The notes: generated by a model from the letters alone, not told the origin. 46,271 nucleotides of DNA from Chthoniobacteraceae bacterium (GCA_947471505.1 CANIWM010000053.1:1-46271); one strand, 5' to 3'; shown: positions 16,117-24,951, counted from the first letter of the stretch. A program made the numbers and translations.

Positions 16117-16481
16117 TGGTCCTCGACGCCAACATCGTCATCTACGCCGCAAACAAGCCCCCGCAGTGGCTGTCCGATTTAGTGCTCCAATCGGGCAACT
16201 CCGTAGCCAGCGTGGTCAAAATCGAAGTGTATGGTTTTCCCGGACTGCAAGACTCCGAACGCAAGGCACTGGATGATTTATTCGCGCATTGGAAAATCCA
16301 CCCGCTCGATGACGCCATCATTGCTCGCACCATCGAAATCCGCAAGTTGCGCCGAATGGGTCTCGGCGATGCCATCATCGCCGCCACCGCGCTGGTGCAT
16401 CAAAAGCGGCTCGCGACTCGCAACGTGGAGGACTTCAAACACATCGCCGGGCTGCAACTCGTGAATCCTTTCGTCGAATGA
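16116..16481 (+). CDS. VapC-type PIN-domain toxin (putative RNase)
   Basis: This 121-residue PIN protein has the expected acidic quartet: Asp4 in MVLDANIVIYA, Glu37 in VVKIEVYGF, Asp85 in GLGDAIIAATAL, and Asp106 after the LATRN strand (TRNVEDFK). VapC-family members with this layout are Mg-dependent endoribonucleases that cleave tRNA, rRNA or mRNA; the target here is unknown. It overlaps the antitoxin gene by 1 bp. Its stop codon overlaps the ATG of the TolC-like gene by 4 bp, so the toxin reading frame is locked between an antitoxin and an efflux channel gene. The catalytic residues are intact, so it looks active. Confidence 0.9.
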   Translation: MVLDANIVIYAANKPPQWLSDLVLQSGNSVASVVKIEVYGFPGLQDSERKALDDLFAHWKIHPLDDAIIARTIEIRKLRRMGLGDAIIAATALVHQKRLATRNVEDFKHIAGLQLVNPFVE

Positions 16482-17791
16482 AAACTGTCCTCTTCGCTCT
16501 CTTCGCCCCATTCCTCCTGAACGCCGCCGAGCAGCCCATCTCGCTGCCCGCCGTCCTCCGACTCGCAGGCGCGAACAACCTCGACATCAAGCTCGCCGCC
16601 GAGCGCGTCGCAGAAGCCCGCGCGCAGCACGAAGCCGCATGGATGCAGTGGTTCCCGTATGTCACGCCGGGGGTTTCGTTCCGGCGGCACGAGGGGAACA
16701 TTCAGACCGTGGATGGCGAGATCATCGACGCCGACAAACAGAGCCTCACGCTAGGCGCCGCGGTGAACATGCAACTCGAAGCGGGCGAGACGTATTACAA
16801 AAACCTCGTCACCAAAAAGCTCGTGCTCGCCGCCGAGCACGGCATCGAAGTCCAGCGGCAGGAAAGTATCTGGCAAGGCGTGAGCGCCTACCTCGAAGCC
16901 GTCCGCGCCCAAGCCGCAGTGGGCGTGGCTGGCGAAGCTGTGAAGGTCGCCTCCGACTACGCGGGGCAGGTGAAGCAGGCTGTGGACGCCGGGATCGCGT
17001 TTAAAGGCGACGCCTTCCGCGCGACCGCGCAAGTCGAGCGCAACCGCCTCGTGCAGCGTCAGGCCCGCGAGCAGCAGCGCATCGCCGCCGCACGTCTCGC
17101 GCAAGTCCTGCGCATCTCGCCCCTCGTCGAACTCATCCCCGACGACCGCACGCCTGCGCCGATGACATTTTCGGAAAGCAGCCGCGCACTTTCACAACTC
17201 GCGGCGACCGCAGTCGAGCGCCGACCCGAGATGGCGATGAACGCCGAGCAACTCGCCGCAGCAATCACGAGCGGCGAGGGCGCGAAATGGGCACCCGTCG
17301 TCCCGACGCTGCGCGCCGAAGTCTTCCACGGCGGACTCGGCGGCGGACAAAACGACGACGGGCCGCGCAAGTTTAACGACAGCGCCGACTACAGCATTGG
17401 CCTCAACTGGCGCATCGGTCCCGGCGGACTTTTCGACCGCTCGCGCGAACAACTCGCCAGCTCCAAACAGCGCGGCATCACGATCGAGCGCGACAAACTC
17501 CGCGATGAAATCACGCGTCAAGTCGTCGAAGCCCACACCCGCGTCCACAGCCTCGCCGACCAACTCGTCCATGCCCGTGCCGCGCTGTCTGCCGCCGAGC
17601 AAGCGCTAACGCTCGCCCGAGAGCGGAAGGCGTTCGCCGTCGGCGAAGTGCTGGAAAACATCCAGGCCGAGCAAGACCTCACCCGCGCCCGCCTCGACTA
17701 CTTGAACATCGTCACCGAGCACAACCGCGCCCAGTTCCTCCTCCGCCGCGCCGTGGGCGAGACGGCTCGTGCGCCGCAGCGGCAAAAGTAA
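16478..17791 (+). CDS. TolC-family outer membrane efflux channel
   Basis: This 437-residue protein has a signal peptide (MKTVLFALFAPFLLNAAE) and the two-fold TolC repeat of long coiled-coil helices: LAAERVAEARAQHEAAWMQWFPYVTPGV in repeat one, and LASSKQRGITIERDKLRDEITRQVVEAH then ALSAAEQALTLARERKAFAVGEV in repeat two. The beta-barrel strand segments (VTPGVSFRRHEG and DYSIGLNWRIGPGG) sit where expected. It should complete the tripartite pump with the genes at 11621 and 14761. Its ATG overlaps the PIN toxin stop, so translation is probably coupled to the toxin. It ends 7 bp from the convergent mqnC. Confidence 0.92.
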   Translation: MKTVLFALFAPFLLNAAEQPISLPAVLRLAGANNLDIKLAAERVAEARAQHEAAWMQWFPYVTPGVSFRRHEGNIQTVDGEIIDADKQSLTLGAAVNMQLEAGETYYKNLVTKKLVLAAEHGIEVQRQESIWQGVSAYLEAVRAQAAVGVAGEAVKVASDYAGQVKQAVDAGIAFKGDAFRATAQVERNRLVQRQAREQQRIAAARLAQVLRISPLVELIPDDRTPAPMTFSESSRALSQLAATAVERRPEMAMNAEQLAAAITSGEGAKWAPVVPTLRAEVFHGGLGGGQNDDGPRKFNDSADYSIGLNWRIGPGGLFDRSREQLASSKQRGITIERDKLRDEITRQVVEAHTRVHSLADQLVHARAALSAAEQALTLARERKAFAVGEVLENIQAEQDLTRARLDYLNIVTEHNRAQFLLRRAVGETARAPQRQK

Positions 17792-17798
17792 CGCCCCG

Positions 17799-18866
17799 CT
17801 ACGCCAGCAGCCGATACCAATTATCCCGCCGGTGCGGCTCGTAGCCCGCCTCGGTGATGAGGCGCTCGATGTTTTCTTTGCTGAGGCGGAAGGACGTGCC
17901 TGCGCTGGAAACGACGTTTTCTTCCATCATCACGCTGCCAAAGTCGTTTGCGCCATATTTCAGCGCGATCTGGCCGATGCGCGGGCCTTGCGTTACCCAG
18001 GAGCTTTGCAGGTTCTCGATATTATCGAGGAAAATGCGGCTGAGCGCCTGCATCCGCAGATACTCGCTGCTGCCCACGGGCTCAGCGCGGAGCTTGGTGT
18101 TCTCGGGCTGGAACGTCCAACAGATGAACGCGGTGAAGCCGCCGGTTTCGTCCTGCGTGTCGCGGAGGCGCTGGAGGTGCTCGATGCGGTCTTCCACCGT
18201 CTCGACGTGGCCAAACATCATCGTGCAACTGGAGTTCAGCCCCAGTTCGTGGGCGACGCGCATGACTTCAAGCCACTGGTCGCTCTTGCACTTTAGCGGG
18301 GCGATGCGGTCGCGCACGCTGTCCACGAGGATTTCGCCACCGCCGCCAGGGATGCTCCCGAGCCCTGCTTCGATGAACTTTTTCAAAACTTCGCGCAGCG
18401 GCATGGCGAAGACTTGGGCGAAATGCTGGAACTCCGGCGGGGAGAATCCGTGGATGTTGATGTGCGGATATTTCTCGCGGATGTGCCGCAGCATCGTGAG
18501 GTAGTGGTCAATGCCGAGCTTCGGGTGGTGCCCGCCTTGCAGCAAAATTTGCACGCCGCCGATGGCGGTGAGTTCGTCCAGTTTCACGTCGAGTTGCTCG
18601 TGGGTGAGGACGTAGTGGTCGTGGTCTTTTTCCGTGCGGTAAAACGCGCAGAACTTGCAGTACACGTTGCAGACGTTGGTGTAGTTGATGTTGCGGTCCA
18701 CGATGTAAGTGACGACTTCGGGGCGCTTGCCGCCGCGTCGGCGGTTCGCCAGCTCGCCGAGCTGCGGCAGCGGCAGGTCGTAAAGGGCGCGGGCGTCCTC
18801 GGCAGAGATGCGCTCTCCGCTGATAACTTTGTCCACAATGGATTCGTCGCATTCGGCTGTAATCAT
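17799..18866 (-). CDS. mqnC: Cyclic dehypoxanthinyl futalosine synthase (radical SAM)
   Basis: The start at 18866 gives 355 residues, normal for MqnC. A longer open frame reaching 20423 is only shadow sequence across murI and its neighbour. The radical-SAM cluster CNVYCKFC is at Cys66, Cys70 and Cys73, after TYIVDRNINYTN. Family motifs follow: GGVQILLQGGHHPKLGI, INIHGFSPPEF, GAGSIPGGGGEI-like GLGSIPGGGGEI, SCTMMFGHVET and FICWTFQPENTKL. MqnC cyclises dehypoxanthinyl futalosine in the futalosine route to menaquinone in the cytoplasm. No other mqn gene is in the window. It is divergent from murI with a 93-bp gap. Confidence 0.95.
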   Translation of the reverse strand: MITAECDESIVDKVISGERISAEDARALYDLPLPQLGELANRRRGGKRPEVVTYIVDRNINYTNVCNVYCKFCAFYRTEKDHDHYVLTHEQLDVKLDELTAIGGVQILLQGGHHPKLGIDHYLTMLRHIREKYPHINIHGFSPPEFQHFAQVFAMPLREVLKKFIEAGLGSIPGGGGEILVDSVRDRIAPLKCKSDQWLEVMRVAHELGLNSSCTMMFGHVETVEDRIEHLQRLRDTQDETGGFTAFICWTFQPENTKLRAEPVGSSEYLRMQALSRIFLDNIENLQSSWVTQGPRIGQIALKYGANDFGSVMMEENVVSSAGTSFRLSKENIERLITEAGYEPHRRDNWYRLLA

Positions 18867-18959
18867 GCACGCATTAAAGCGGAACGGCGGGCCGGGTAAA
18901 GTCCGCCACAGTTTTTCCTTTTTCCCAGCGCCGAACTGCGGCTCAGTGCCGGGCACTCG

Positions 18960-19799
18960 ATGCCAAGGAAACCTACTGCCGCTACGAAAGAAGAACCACC
19001 GCGCCCGATTGGCGTTTTCGATTCCGGCGTGGGCGGGCTCACCGTCGTGGCGGAACTGCGCAAACTGCTGCCCAACGAGAGCATCTTTTACATCGGCGAC
19101 ACCGCGCGCGTGCCCTACGGCGGGAAGAGCCAAGCGACCATCGAGCGTTACAGCCACGAGCTTTCCGGGCTCCTGCTGGCGGAGCGGGCGAAGATCATCG
19201 TCGTCGCCTGCAACACGGCCAGCGCGCTCGCTGTGCAGTCGCTCGAAGAAACGCTGCGGGTTCCCGTCATCGGCGTCATCCGGCCCGGCGCGGAGGCTGC
19301 GGTAAAGGCGACGCGGAATGGAAAAGTGGGCGTCATCGGCACGCGAGCAACGGTTTTTTCCAAAGCCTACGAACGCGCAATCGAGGCGCTGGACGACGAG
19401 ATCGAAGTCATCGCAGAACCGTGCCCAATGTTCGTCCCACTCATCGAGGAAGGCTGGCTGGATGACGAGGTGACGAACCGCGTCATCGCCCGTTATCTGG
19501 AAAAACTCCTGCGCGCTGGCGTGGATACGATTGTCCTCGGCTGCACGCATTACCCACTGCTGCGCGCCGCAATCCAGCGGTTCGTCGGGCCGGATGTGGC
19601 GCTCGTGGACTCCGCACAAAACACCGCTATCGCCGTGCAAAAGACGCTCAAGCAGCACAAGCTCGCCGCGCCGAAAACGAAGCATCCCTCCAAGCTCCAA
19701 GTCGCACTGACCGACCCGAGCACCGGATTCCTGAGAGTGGCGGAAGAAGCACTCGGACTCGGCGTTGGCGAAGTGTTGCCGCGCACCGTCCAGAAGTAG
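18960..19799 (+). CDS. murI: Glutamate racemase
   Basis: This 279-residue enzyme interconverts L- and D-glutamate for peptidoglycan. It has all family signatures: GVFDSGVGGLTVV (Asp21), YIGDTARVPYGGKS, VVACNTASAL with catalytic Cys84, and VLGCTHYPLL with catalytic Cys195 and the neighbouring His. It has a short N-terminal extension (MPRKPTAATKEEPPR) before the fold. The length fits the 260-285 range of the family. No Shine-Dalgarno precedes the ATG. It is a single gene, divergent from mqnC. Confidence 0.96.
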   Translation: MPRKPTAATKEEPPRPIGVFDSGVGGLTVVAELRKLLPNESIFYIGDTARVPYGGKSQATIERYSHELSGLLLAERAKIIVVACNTASALAVQSLEETLRVPVIGVIRPGAEAAVKATRNGKVGVIGTRATVFSKAYERAIEALDDEIEVIAEPCPMFVPLIEEGWLDDEVTNRVIARYLEKLLRAGVDTIVLGCTHYPLLRAAIQRFVGPDVALVDSAQNTAIAVQKTLKQHKLAAPKTKHPSKLQVALTDPSTGFLRVAEEALGLGVGEVLPRTVQK

Positions 19800-19835
19800 C
19801 GTGCCATTTTCCCGCGCCCGTGCCACGCTCGCCGC

Positions 19836-20525
19836 ATGATACCCGGACCCGACATCATCCTTGCCTGCCCGCACTGCGACGCGCTCGCTAAGCTGCAGAC
19901 CTTCGACGCCATTGACCCGACGGGCGCACTGTCGTGGACGGACGGCTTTCAAGAACTGCCCGACTGCCCACGCCAGCCCAACGTCGTGCGCTGCCATGCC
20001 TGCGCAAAGCTCTACTGGCTGGCCGTCGCGCCGCAGCTCGGCTTCCTCATGCCCGGCGAGGTGGGTGAAGGCGAACGCGCTGCGTGGAACGGCGTCCCTG
20101 CCGTGACTTCGACGGACGAAGCGGGCTTCCTCGAAGCCATCCGCGATGGGATGGCCGCGTTCCCCGAGCAAGAGCTGGAGCTGCGCGTCTTTGCGTGGTG
20201 GCGCGGGAACGACAAGCATCGGTATTCTAAAGAGCCCGGTCGTTTTCCCAGCTCGCCGGAAGCCGTGGCAAACGCCGAGCGGCTCATCGAACTCGCAGCC
20301 GACGGCGACCATGAACTCGTGCTCTTTCGCGCAGAGGCGCTGCGTCAGCTCGGTCGATTTAAGGAAGCGACCGAATCGCTCTACGGTCTGTGCAGCGACT
20401 ACACGCTGGCCCGCGAGCGCCAACGCGAACTCATCGCCGCAGGCTCGCGCGACCTCGAAGTGCTCTTCTCCGAGGAGACGCTCCAGCGACTCGCCACTGA
20501 GCAGGAAGCGGCGGAAAACGCGTAG
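19836..20525 (+). CDS. Unknown protein with N-terminal zinc-ribbon-like Cys pairs
   Basis: This 229-residue cytoplasmic protein has CPHC (Cys11, Cys14) and CHAC (Cys53, Cys56), the spacing of a zinc ribbon, although it lacks nucleic-acid-binding hallmarks. The C-terminal half (about 115-225) is helical with a TPR-like stretch (ANAERLIELAADGDHELVLFRAEALRQLGRFKEATE). It has no signal peptide or membrane segment. It follows murI by 36 bp and may be co-transcribed, and it ends 7 bp from a convergent lipoprotein gene. I do not recognise the family. Confidence 0.75.
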   Translation: MIPGPDIILACPHCDALAKLQTFDAIDPTGALSWTDGFQELPDCPRQPNVVRCHACAKLYWLAVAPQLGFLMPGEVGEGERAAWNGVPAVTSTDEAGFLEAIRDGMAAFPEQELELRVFAWWRGNDKHRYSKEPGRFPSSPEAVANAERLIELAADGDHELVLFRAEALRQLGRFKEATESLYGLCSDYTLARERQRELIAAGSRDLEVLFSEETLQRLATEQEAAENA

Positions 20526-20532
20526 ATTTCTC

Positions 20533-21048
20533 TTACAGCGCGCTCGTCAGCTCCAGCGCCAGCTTTTGCGACGCGATGCGAAGAGCTTCGTGATAAAGTG
20601 CTGGGTTTTTCACGAAAGTATCCAGCGGGTGTAGTTCGCCTGAAGTCGCTGAACCAGTGCGGCGGAGCAGTTGCTTGTTATCCGGGCCGACGACGCGGAT
20701 GTCGGCCTCGACGGTGGGCGCGTAGAGCCCTTCGCCCACGCGAGTCACGCCGTGGCGGATGGCGTCGAAAACCACCGTGGCATCTGCGCCGTTATCCGAG
20801 CCTCGCTGGAACCGTTGGAACTGCCCAATCGAGTCGAGCGTGCTCGTCCTCACCGCCTGTTCTACGAACGCCGTTTCGCGTTCAGCAGCAGCCGCAAACT
20901 CAGTCTCCTTGGCTGGAGCGAGGACGGTGGTCGGCTTCGTCGAACTCGCCGACACGTTGAGCGTGTGTATCTTATTGGAAAGGCCGGAGCCGGAGCAACC
21001 GACGAAGAGGAGTGAGGCGGAGATGGAAAGTAGCGCGCTGGGTTTCAT
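20533..21048 (-). CDS. Predicted lipoprotein of unknown function
   Basis: The 171-residue product has a lipoprotein signal with lipobox LFVGC and modified Cys18. The mature part contains a helical stretch (ETEFAAAAERETAFVEQAV). It then has a strand-rich region (ADATVVFDAIRHGVTRVGEGLYAPTVEADIRVVG) and ends with EALRIASQKLALELTSAL. The middle recalls small lipoproteins whose core is a conserved beta hairpin, but no named family is certain. It lies 54 bp after the start of the membrane-protein pair region on the same strand and could share their transcript. Confidence 0.75.
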   Translation of the reverse strand: MKPSALLSISASLLFVGCSGSGLSNKIHTLNVSASSTKPTTVLAPAKETEFAAAAERETAFVEQAVRTSTLDSIGQFQRFQRGSDNGADATVVFDAIRHGVTRVGEGLYAPTVEADIRVVGPDNKQLLRRTGSATSGELHPLDTFVKNPALYHEALRIASQKLALELTSAL

Positions 21049-21102
21049 TGCGTCTCCATTATTCCCCCGCCCGCGTCGTGGCGAGCGGGAAAAATGCCGA
21101 CA

Positions 21103-21858
21103 CTAATCGCGCTCAATCGATTTTTGTTCGCCTGAGGGACGCGCCGCCTTTTGCGCCGCTAGGATCGTCTCGCCCCAATACTGGAAAAAGAACTTCTTTT
21201 CCGTGGGCAACAGATTGTCTGCGCGGCCCACGATAGGCCGGATCGCCGTCATCATCTGGAGCGAGACGAAGACGAAAATCGCCGTCCAACATTGGAAAGT
21301 GCCGTCCGTCCGTGCGCCGAGGCGCGTCATCCCGGTGTGGACGAAACGGGTGCCGAAGTAGGTGGCGATGGCCCAAAAGATCATGTGCAGCCCAGCCATC
21401 CAAGCGACCGACTCTGTGGACTGCGAGAAGACCCACGCCACCGGCGCAAAACTGACGAGCAGCAGCGTGGTAAGCGCGAGCAGCCCAGCGACGATCCCCG
21501 CGACATCGCGGAGCTTCGCCTGCGTTCCCGCGAGACACGCGAAGACGTAGAGGCTCGGCAGGCAGATGCCGCCGCAAAAAAGCAGGCCCAGCGTGATTTT
21601 CAGCGGCGCAGCCCAGAGCTGCGCGCCGCCGGAAAACGTGCCGACGATCACGCCATATAATGCGGCAGCGACAATCGCGATGATGAGCTGCGGAGCGATG
21701 AGCCTCGCGCCGCCATCCATGTGGAGAAAGTGCAGCACGGCGCGCGGTCGGCGCAGCAGCGCGTCGAGCACGCCGCCGATTCCCTGGACGGGCGCGGCTT
21801 CGACAATATCGGGCTCTGGTGTGTGGTTGGCTGGCGGTGTGATCGGTAGATTTGGCAT
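21103..21858 (-). CDS. Multi-pass membrane protein, paralogue of next gene
   Basis: This 251-residue protein has about six hydrophobic helices after a soluble N-terminus (LIAPQLIIAIVAAALYGVIVG; ITLGLLFCGGICLPSLYVFAC; VAGIVAGLLALTTLLLVSFAPVAW; WMAGLHMIFWAIATYFG; WTAIFVFVSLQMMTAIRPIVG). The final RPIVG...KKFFFQYWGETI stretch lines up with RPFFG...VQFLRDGAFHGNFIEG in the upstream gene, so the two are homologous. The layout resembles Yip1-like inner-membrane proteins. It is 6 bp behind its paralogue, in one operon. No function is assigned. Confidence 0.78.
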   Translation of the reverse strand: MPNLPITPPANHTPEPDIVEAAPVQGIGGVLDALLRRPRAVLHFLHMDGGARLIAPQLIIAIVAAALYGVIVGTFSGGAQLWAAPLKITLGLLFCGGICLPSLYVFACLAGTQAKLRDVAGIVAGLLALTTLLLVSFAPVAWVFSQSTESVAWMAGLHMIFWAIATYFGTRFVHTGMTRLGARTDGTFQCWTAIFVFVSLQMMTAIRPIVGRADNLLPTEKKFFFQYWGETILAAQKAARPSGEQKSIERD

Positions 21859-21864
21859 AGATTT

Positions 21865-22572
21865 TTAGCGGTTAGAAAGTGAGCGAATGACCCCGAACAG
21901 ACCTTCGATGAAGTTCCCGTGGAAGGCCCCATCGCGGAGGAACTGCACGGGCAACTCCGGGTTGCCAAAGAACGGGCGGAGAATCCAAGTGAGCTGCATC
22001 CCGAGCAGCAGATTGCCAGCAAGCCATGCGATGAGGACTTTCAGCGCCAGCGCCTTTCCACCGCTCAGTTTTTGCAAGAGTTGCAGCAGTCGCACGTTCG
22101 CTGCGATCCCGGCAAACGCGATGATCGCGACCTGCGAAACGAGCAGCAGCCCATACGCAGTCCCATTGTGATAATCGGGCGAGAGCGGCGGCAGATTGAG
22201 CACCGCGAAATAGACAATCGGGCTGAACGCTCCGAGGATGGACGCCGTGATCGCGAAGCTCATGAGGATCGCCAGCGATACCTGCCGGAACGAGGCTCCC
22301 AGCCCGATGAGCTGCGCCAGCATCCCATTGAGCAGCGCATTCCCCAGCGCCGTGAGCAGCAAGATGAGCGGGAACTTTGTCGCCACAAAAAGCGCCATCA
22401 ACGGCGAGCGCCACGAGCCAATCGCCGCGCCATACAGCCCCGCGCCGACCACGATCACCACGGAGTAAAGCGCGACCCGCGCGGCCAGCGGCGGCGTCAG
22501 CCAGTCACGGAGTTTCTCCGCATCGCCTCGCAGCAATACGGGAACCTCCCGCAGTTGAGAAATGGTCGGCAC
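21865..22572 (-). CDS. Multi-pass membrane protein, first gene of paralogous pair
   Basis: This 235-residue protein has a short cytoplasmic N-terminus (VPVLLRGDAEKLRDWL) and six predicted helices (VALYSVVIVVGAGLYGAAIGS; FPLILLLTALGNALLNGMLAQLIG; SLAILMSFAITASILGAFSPIVYFAVL; YGLLLVSQVAIIAFAGIAA; ALKVLIAWLAGNLLLGMQLTWILRPFFG). It shares its helix order and C-terminal RPF(F)G motif with the following gene. It starts 88 bp from the divergent secreted protein at 22661. Function unknown; the pair may form a heteromeric membrane complex (inference). Confidence 0.78.
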   Translation of the reverse strand: MPTISQLREVPVLLRGDAEKLRDWLTPPLAARVALYSVVIVVGAGLYGAAIGSWRSPLMALFVATKFPLILLLTALGNALLNGMLAQLIGLGASFRQVSLAILMSFAITASILGAFSPIVYFAVLNLPPLSPDYHNGTAYGLLLVSQVAIIAFAGIAANVRLLQLLQKLSGGKALALKVLIAWLAGNLLLGMQLTWILRPFFGNPELPVQFLRDGAFHGNFIEGLFGVIRSLSNR

Positions 22573-22660
22573 GCATCGTCAGACAAAAGCTCGGGCTGAT
22601 CGTTCAAAAACGCCTCACGCTCCCTTGACGCTGCCCCTTCGCCCTTTACTCTCCGCACTC

Positions 22661-24184
22661 GTGACACAGCTGCTGCTCACCATTTTCCTACTCACCACTT
22701 CGGCGTTCGCGCAGAGCATTCGACTGCCCTGGAGTGGGCACGGGCACGACCCTCAGCACACCGGGATTTCGCAAGTAGCCGCGCGGCCCATGCAGCGGAT
22801 TCTTTGGCAGACACCGGTTGATTTGAACCGCCAATACAGCGGCACAAACCTGCTCGCGCACTACGGCTCGGCGCTCATCACGCGGGCAAACACCGTCATC
22901 GTGCCGGTGAAAACGGGAGTCTCCGACGGCTTCCGCGTTGAGGGGCATGATGGCGTGACGGGCGCGCTGAAGTGGACCGAGCCTACCGACTACAGCCTGC
23001 CGCCGCACAACTGGGTGCCGCAATACAGCCCCGTGCTCACTCCGAAAAACCGCCTCTATTTCGCAGGCGCAGGCGGCACCGTCTTCTACCGCGATCTGCC
23101 CGACAGCCCTGACAATCCGAGCGGCTCGCGCGGGCAACTCGCCTTTTACGACATCGCCAACTACGTGCCCGCGACATTCGACGCGAATGTGAAGATCAAC
23201 ACAGCAATCACGTCGGACCGTTACGGGAATATCTACTTCGGCTTTCGCGTCAGCGGCACTGTCACGCTACCGAGCGGAACGCCGCTCGTCAGCGGCATCG
23301 CACGCATCGCAGAAGATGGCACGGGCACTTGGGTCGCCGCAAATACTGCCGCAGACGATGCCGCCATCGCAGGCTTGCCGGCCAATTTAGCGCCCGCGCT
23401 CAGCAACGACCAAAAGACGCTCTACATCGCGGTGAGCGGCGGCGACACGTTCGGCTACCTGCTCGCGCTCAACAGCCGCACGCTCGCCACCACGGGAAAA
23501 GTGCGCCTCAAGGACGTGCTTACCCCCGCCGCCGATGCACGGATGCTGAACGATGGCACCGCTTCGCCGATGGTCGGGCCGGACGGCGACGTTTACTTCG
23601 GCGTCTTTGAAAATAGCTGGGGCGCAAACCACTACCGGGGCTGGCTGCTCCATTTTAATAGCACGCTCACGCAGACCAAAACGCCCGGCGCATTTGGCTG
23701 GGACCAGACTCCATCCGTCGTCCCCGCGTCGCTCGTTCCCGCCTACACCGGCACCTCGGAATACCTCATCCTTTCCAAGTACAACAACTACGCGCAAGTC
23801 GGCGGCGACGGCATCAACCGCATGGCCATCCTCGATCCGAACGACTCGCAGACCGACCCGATTTTCGGCACGACCGTGATGAAAGAAATTCTCACCATCG
23901 CCGGCATCACGCCCGACACGGAGTATCTCTTCAACCACCCCGACGCCGTCCGCGAATGGTGCCTCAACTCCGTCGCCATTGACATCGCGCACCACTCCGC
24001 CGTGCTCAACAGCGAGGACGGCAAAGTGTATCGCTGGGACTTCCACACCAACACCCTCAACGACGCCGTCACCATCACCACCGGCCTCGGCCAAGCCTAC
24101 ACGCCCACCGTCATCGGCGTGGACGGCACCATCTTTGCCATCGGCAACGGCATCCTGTTCGCCATCGGCGAAAACGCACCATGA
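22661..24184 (+). CDS. Exported beta-propeller-like protein
   Basis: I place the start at the GTG at 22661 because it gives a clean signal peptide (TQLLLTIFLLTTSAFAQS). The ATG at 22562 would overlap the start of the divergent gene and add a charged tail. The mature chain (about 490 residues) has repeated blade-like pieces: VEGHDGVTGALKWTEP, PVLTPKNRLYFAGAGG, SDRYGNIYFGFR, ALSNDQKTLYIAVSGG, MVGPDGDVYFGV, NSEDGKVYRWDF and IGVDGTIFAIGNG. These are the DGxxY(F/I) strands of PQQ/WD-like propellers. There are no catalytic residues. Its stop overlaps the start of the next exported protein, so they likely act together. Confidence 0.8.
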   Translation: MTQLLLTIFLLTTSAFAQSIRLPWSGHGHDPQHTGISQVAARPMQRILWQTPVDLNRQYSGTNLLAHYGSALITRANTVIVPVKTGVSDGFRVEGHDGVTGALKWTEPTDYSLPPHNWVPQYSPVLTPKNRLYFAGAGGTVFYRDLPDSPDNPSGSRGQLAFYDIANYVPATFDANVKINTAITSDRYGNIYFGFRVSGTVTLPSGTPLVSGIARIAEDGTGTWVAANTAADDAAIAGLPANLAPALSNDQKTLYIAVSGGDTFGYLLALNSRTLATTGKVRLKDVLTPAADARMLNDGTASPMVGPDGDVYFGVFENSWGANHYRGWLLHFNSTLTQTKTPGAFGWDQTPSVVPASLVPAYTGTSEYLILSKYNNYAQVGGDGINRMAILDPNDSQTDPIFGTTVMKEILTIAGITPDTEYLFNHPDAVREWCLNSVAIDIAHHSAVLNSEDGKVYRWDFHTNTLNDAVTITTGLGQAYTPTVIGVDGTIFAIGNGILFAIGENAP

Positions 24185-24942
24185 GCCGCCTCGCTTTCAT
24201 CGCATCGTTGCTCCTGCTTGCCGCATCCGCAAAGGCCGCGCTCACCGTCAGCGTCGCGCCCGCAAGCCGCGTCGCAGCGCCGAATGCGGAGATCGTTTTC
24301 GAGGGAACACTCACCAACACCAGCGCCACAGAACGCGTCTTCCTCAACGACATAACTGCTACCATCCCCGGCAGCATCGCGCTGAAAACAAACGCTTTCT
24401 TTTCCAACGTCCCCGGCATCCTCCTGCCCGGCGAAACTTACACCGGCCCGCTCTTCAGTGTGAAATTGAACGCCGCAGCGCCAGCAGCCGATTACAGCGG
24501 GACCATCACTCTCTCCGGCGGCGCCACTATCGATTCAGCGGCGACACTCGCCAGCACGAGCGTCACGATTTTGGCCGCGCCGATCAGCCAGTGGCGCTAC
24601 CAAACATTCGGCGTCGCTGCCGACGAACCCGCGGCCAGCGACCTCGCCGATTGGGACCGCGACGGCACTGCAAACTTCCTCGAATACGCCCTCGGCACCG
24701 ACGCGAAAACCGCCAGCGCCCAGCCCACTCCCATCCTCGCCAGCAACCACCTCACACTCAGCTTCGCCCCCATGGCACCCGATGTCACCTACCTCGTCCA
24801 AGCCTCCACCGACCTCATCCAGTGGAGCACAGCAAACGTCGAACTCGTCCTCCCCAGCCCTCCCGGAATCACCACCTACCGCTACACAGCTCCGCTCGGC
24901 ACGCCCGGCGCAGTCTTCATGCGGCTGAGCGTCACACGCTGA
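24181..24942 (+). CDS. Exported protein with calcium-type DxDxDG tail domain
   Basis: This 253-residue protein has a signal peptide (SRLAFIASLLLLAASAKAA). An Ig-like/beta-sandwich region (about 22-140, VSVAPASRVAAPNAEIVFEGTLTNTS) is followed by a linker QWRYQTFG. The typical verrucomicrobial module DWDRDGTANFLEYALGTD comes next, a calcium-loop of thrombospondin-3/dockerin type. The C-terminal domain reads LTLSFAPMAPDVTYLVQASTDLIQW and VFMRLSVTR, a common end of secreted proteins in this phylum. Its ATG overlaps the stop of the propeller gene by 4 bp. It is probably an extracellular or surface partner of that protein. Confidence 0.8.
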   Translation: MSRLAFIASLLLLAASAKAALTVSVAPASRVAAPNAEIVFEGTLTNTSATERVFLNDITATIPGSIALKTNAFFSNVPGILLPGETYTGPLFSVKLNAAAPAADYSGTITLSGGATIDSAATLASTSVTILAAPISQWRYQTFGVAADEPAASDLADWDRDGTANFLEYALGTDAKTASAQPTPILASNHLTLSFAPMAPDVTYLVQASTDLIQWSTANVELVLPSPPGITTYRYTAPLGTPGAVFMRLSVTR

Positions 24943-24951
24943 TTTTTTCGC

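Noticed and set aside
18867-20423. Extension of mqnC to an 874-residue protein
   Set aside because: The extra part lies antisense to murI and the zinc-ribbon gene and has no domain; MqnC is normally about 355-375 residues.
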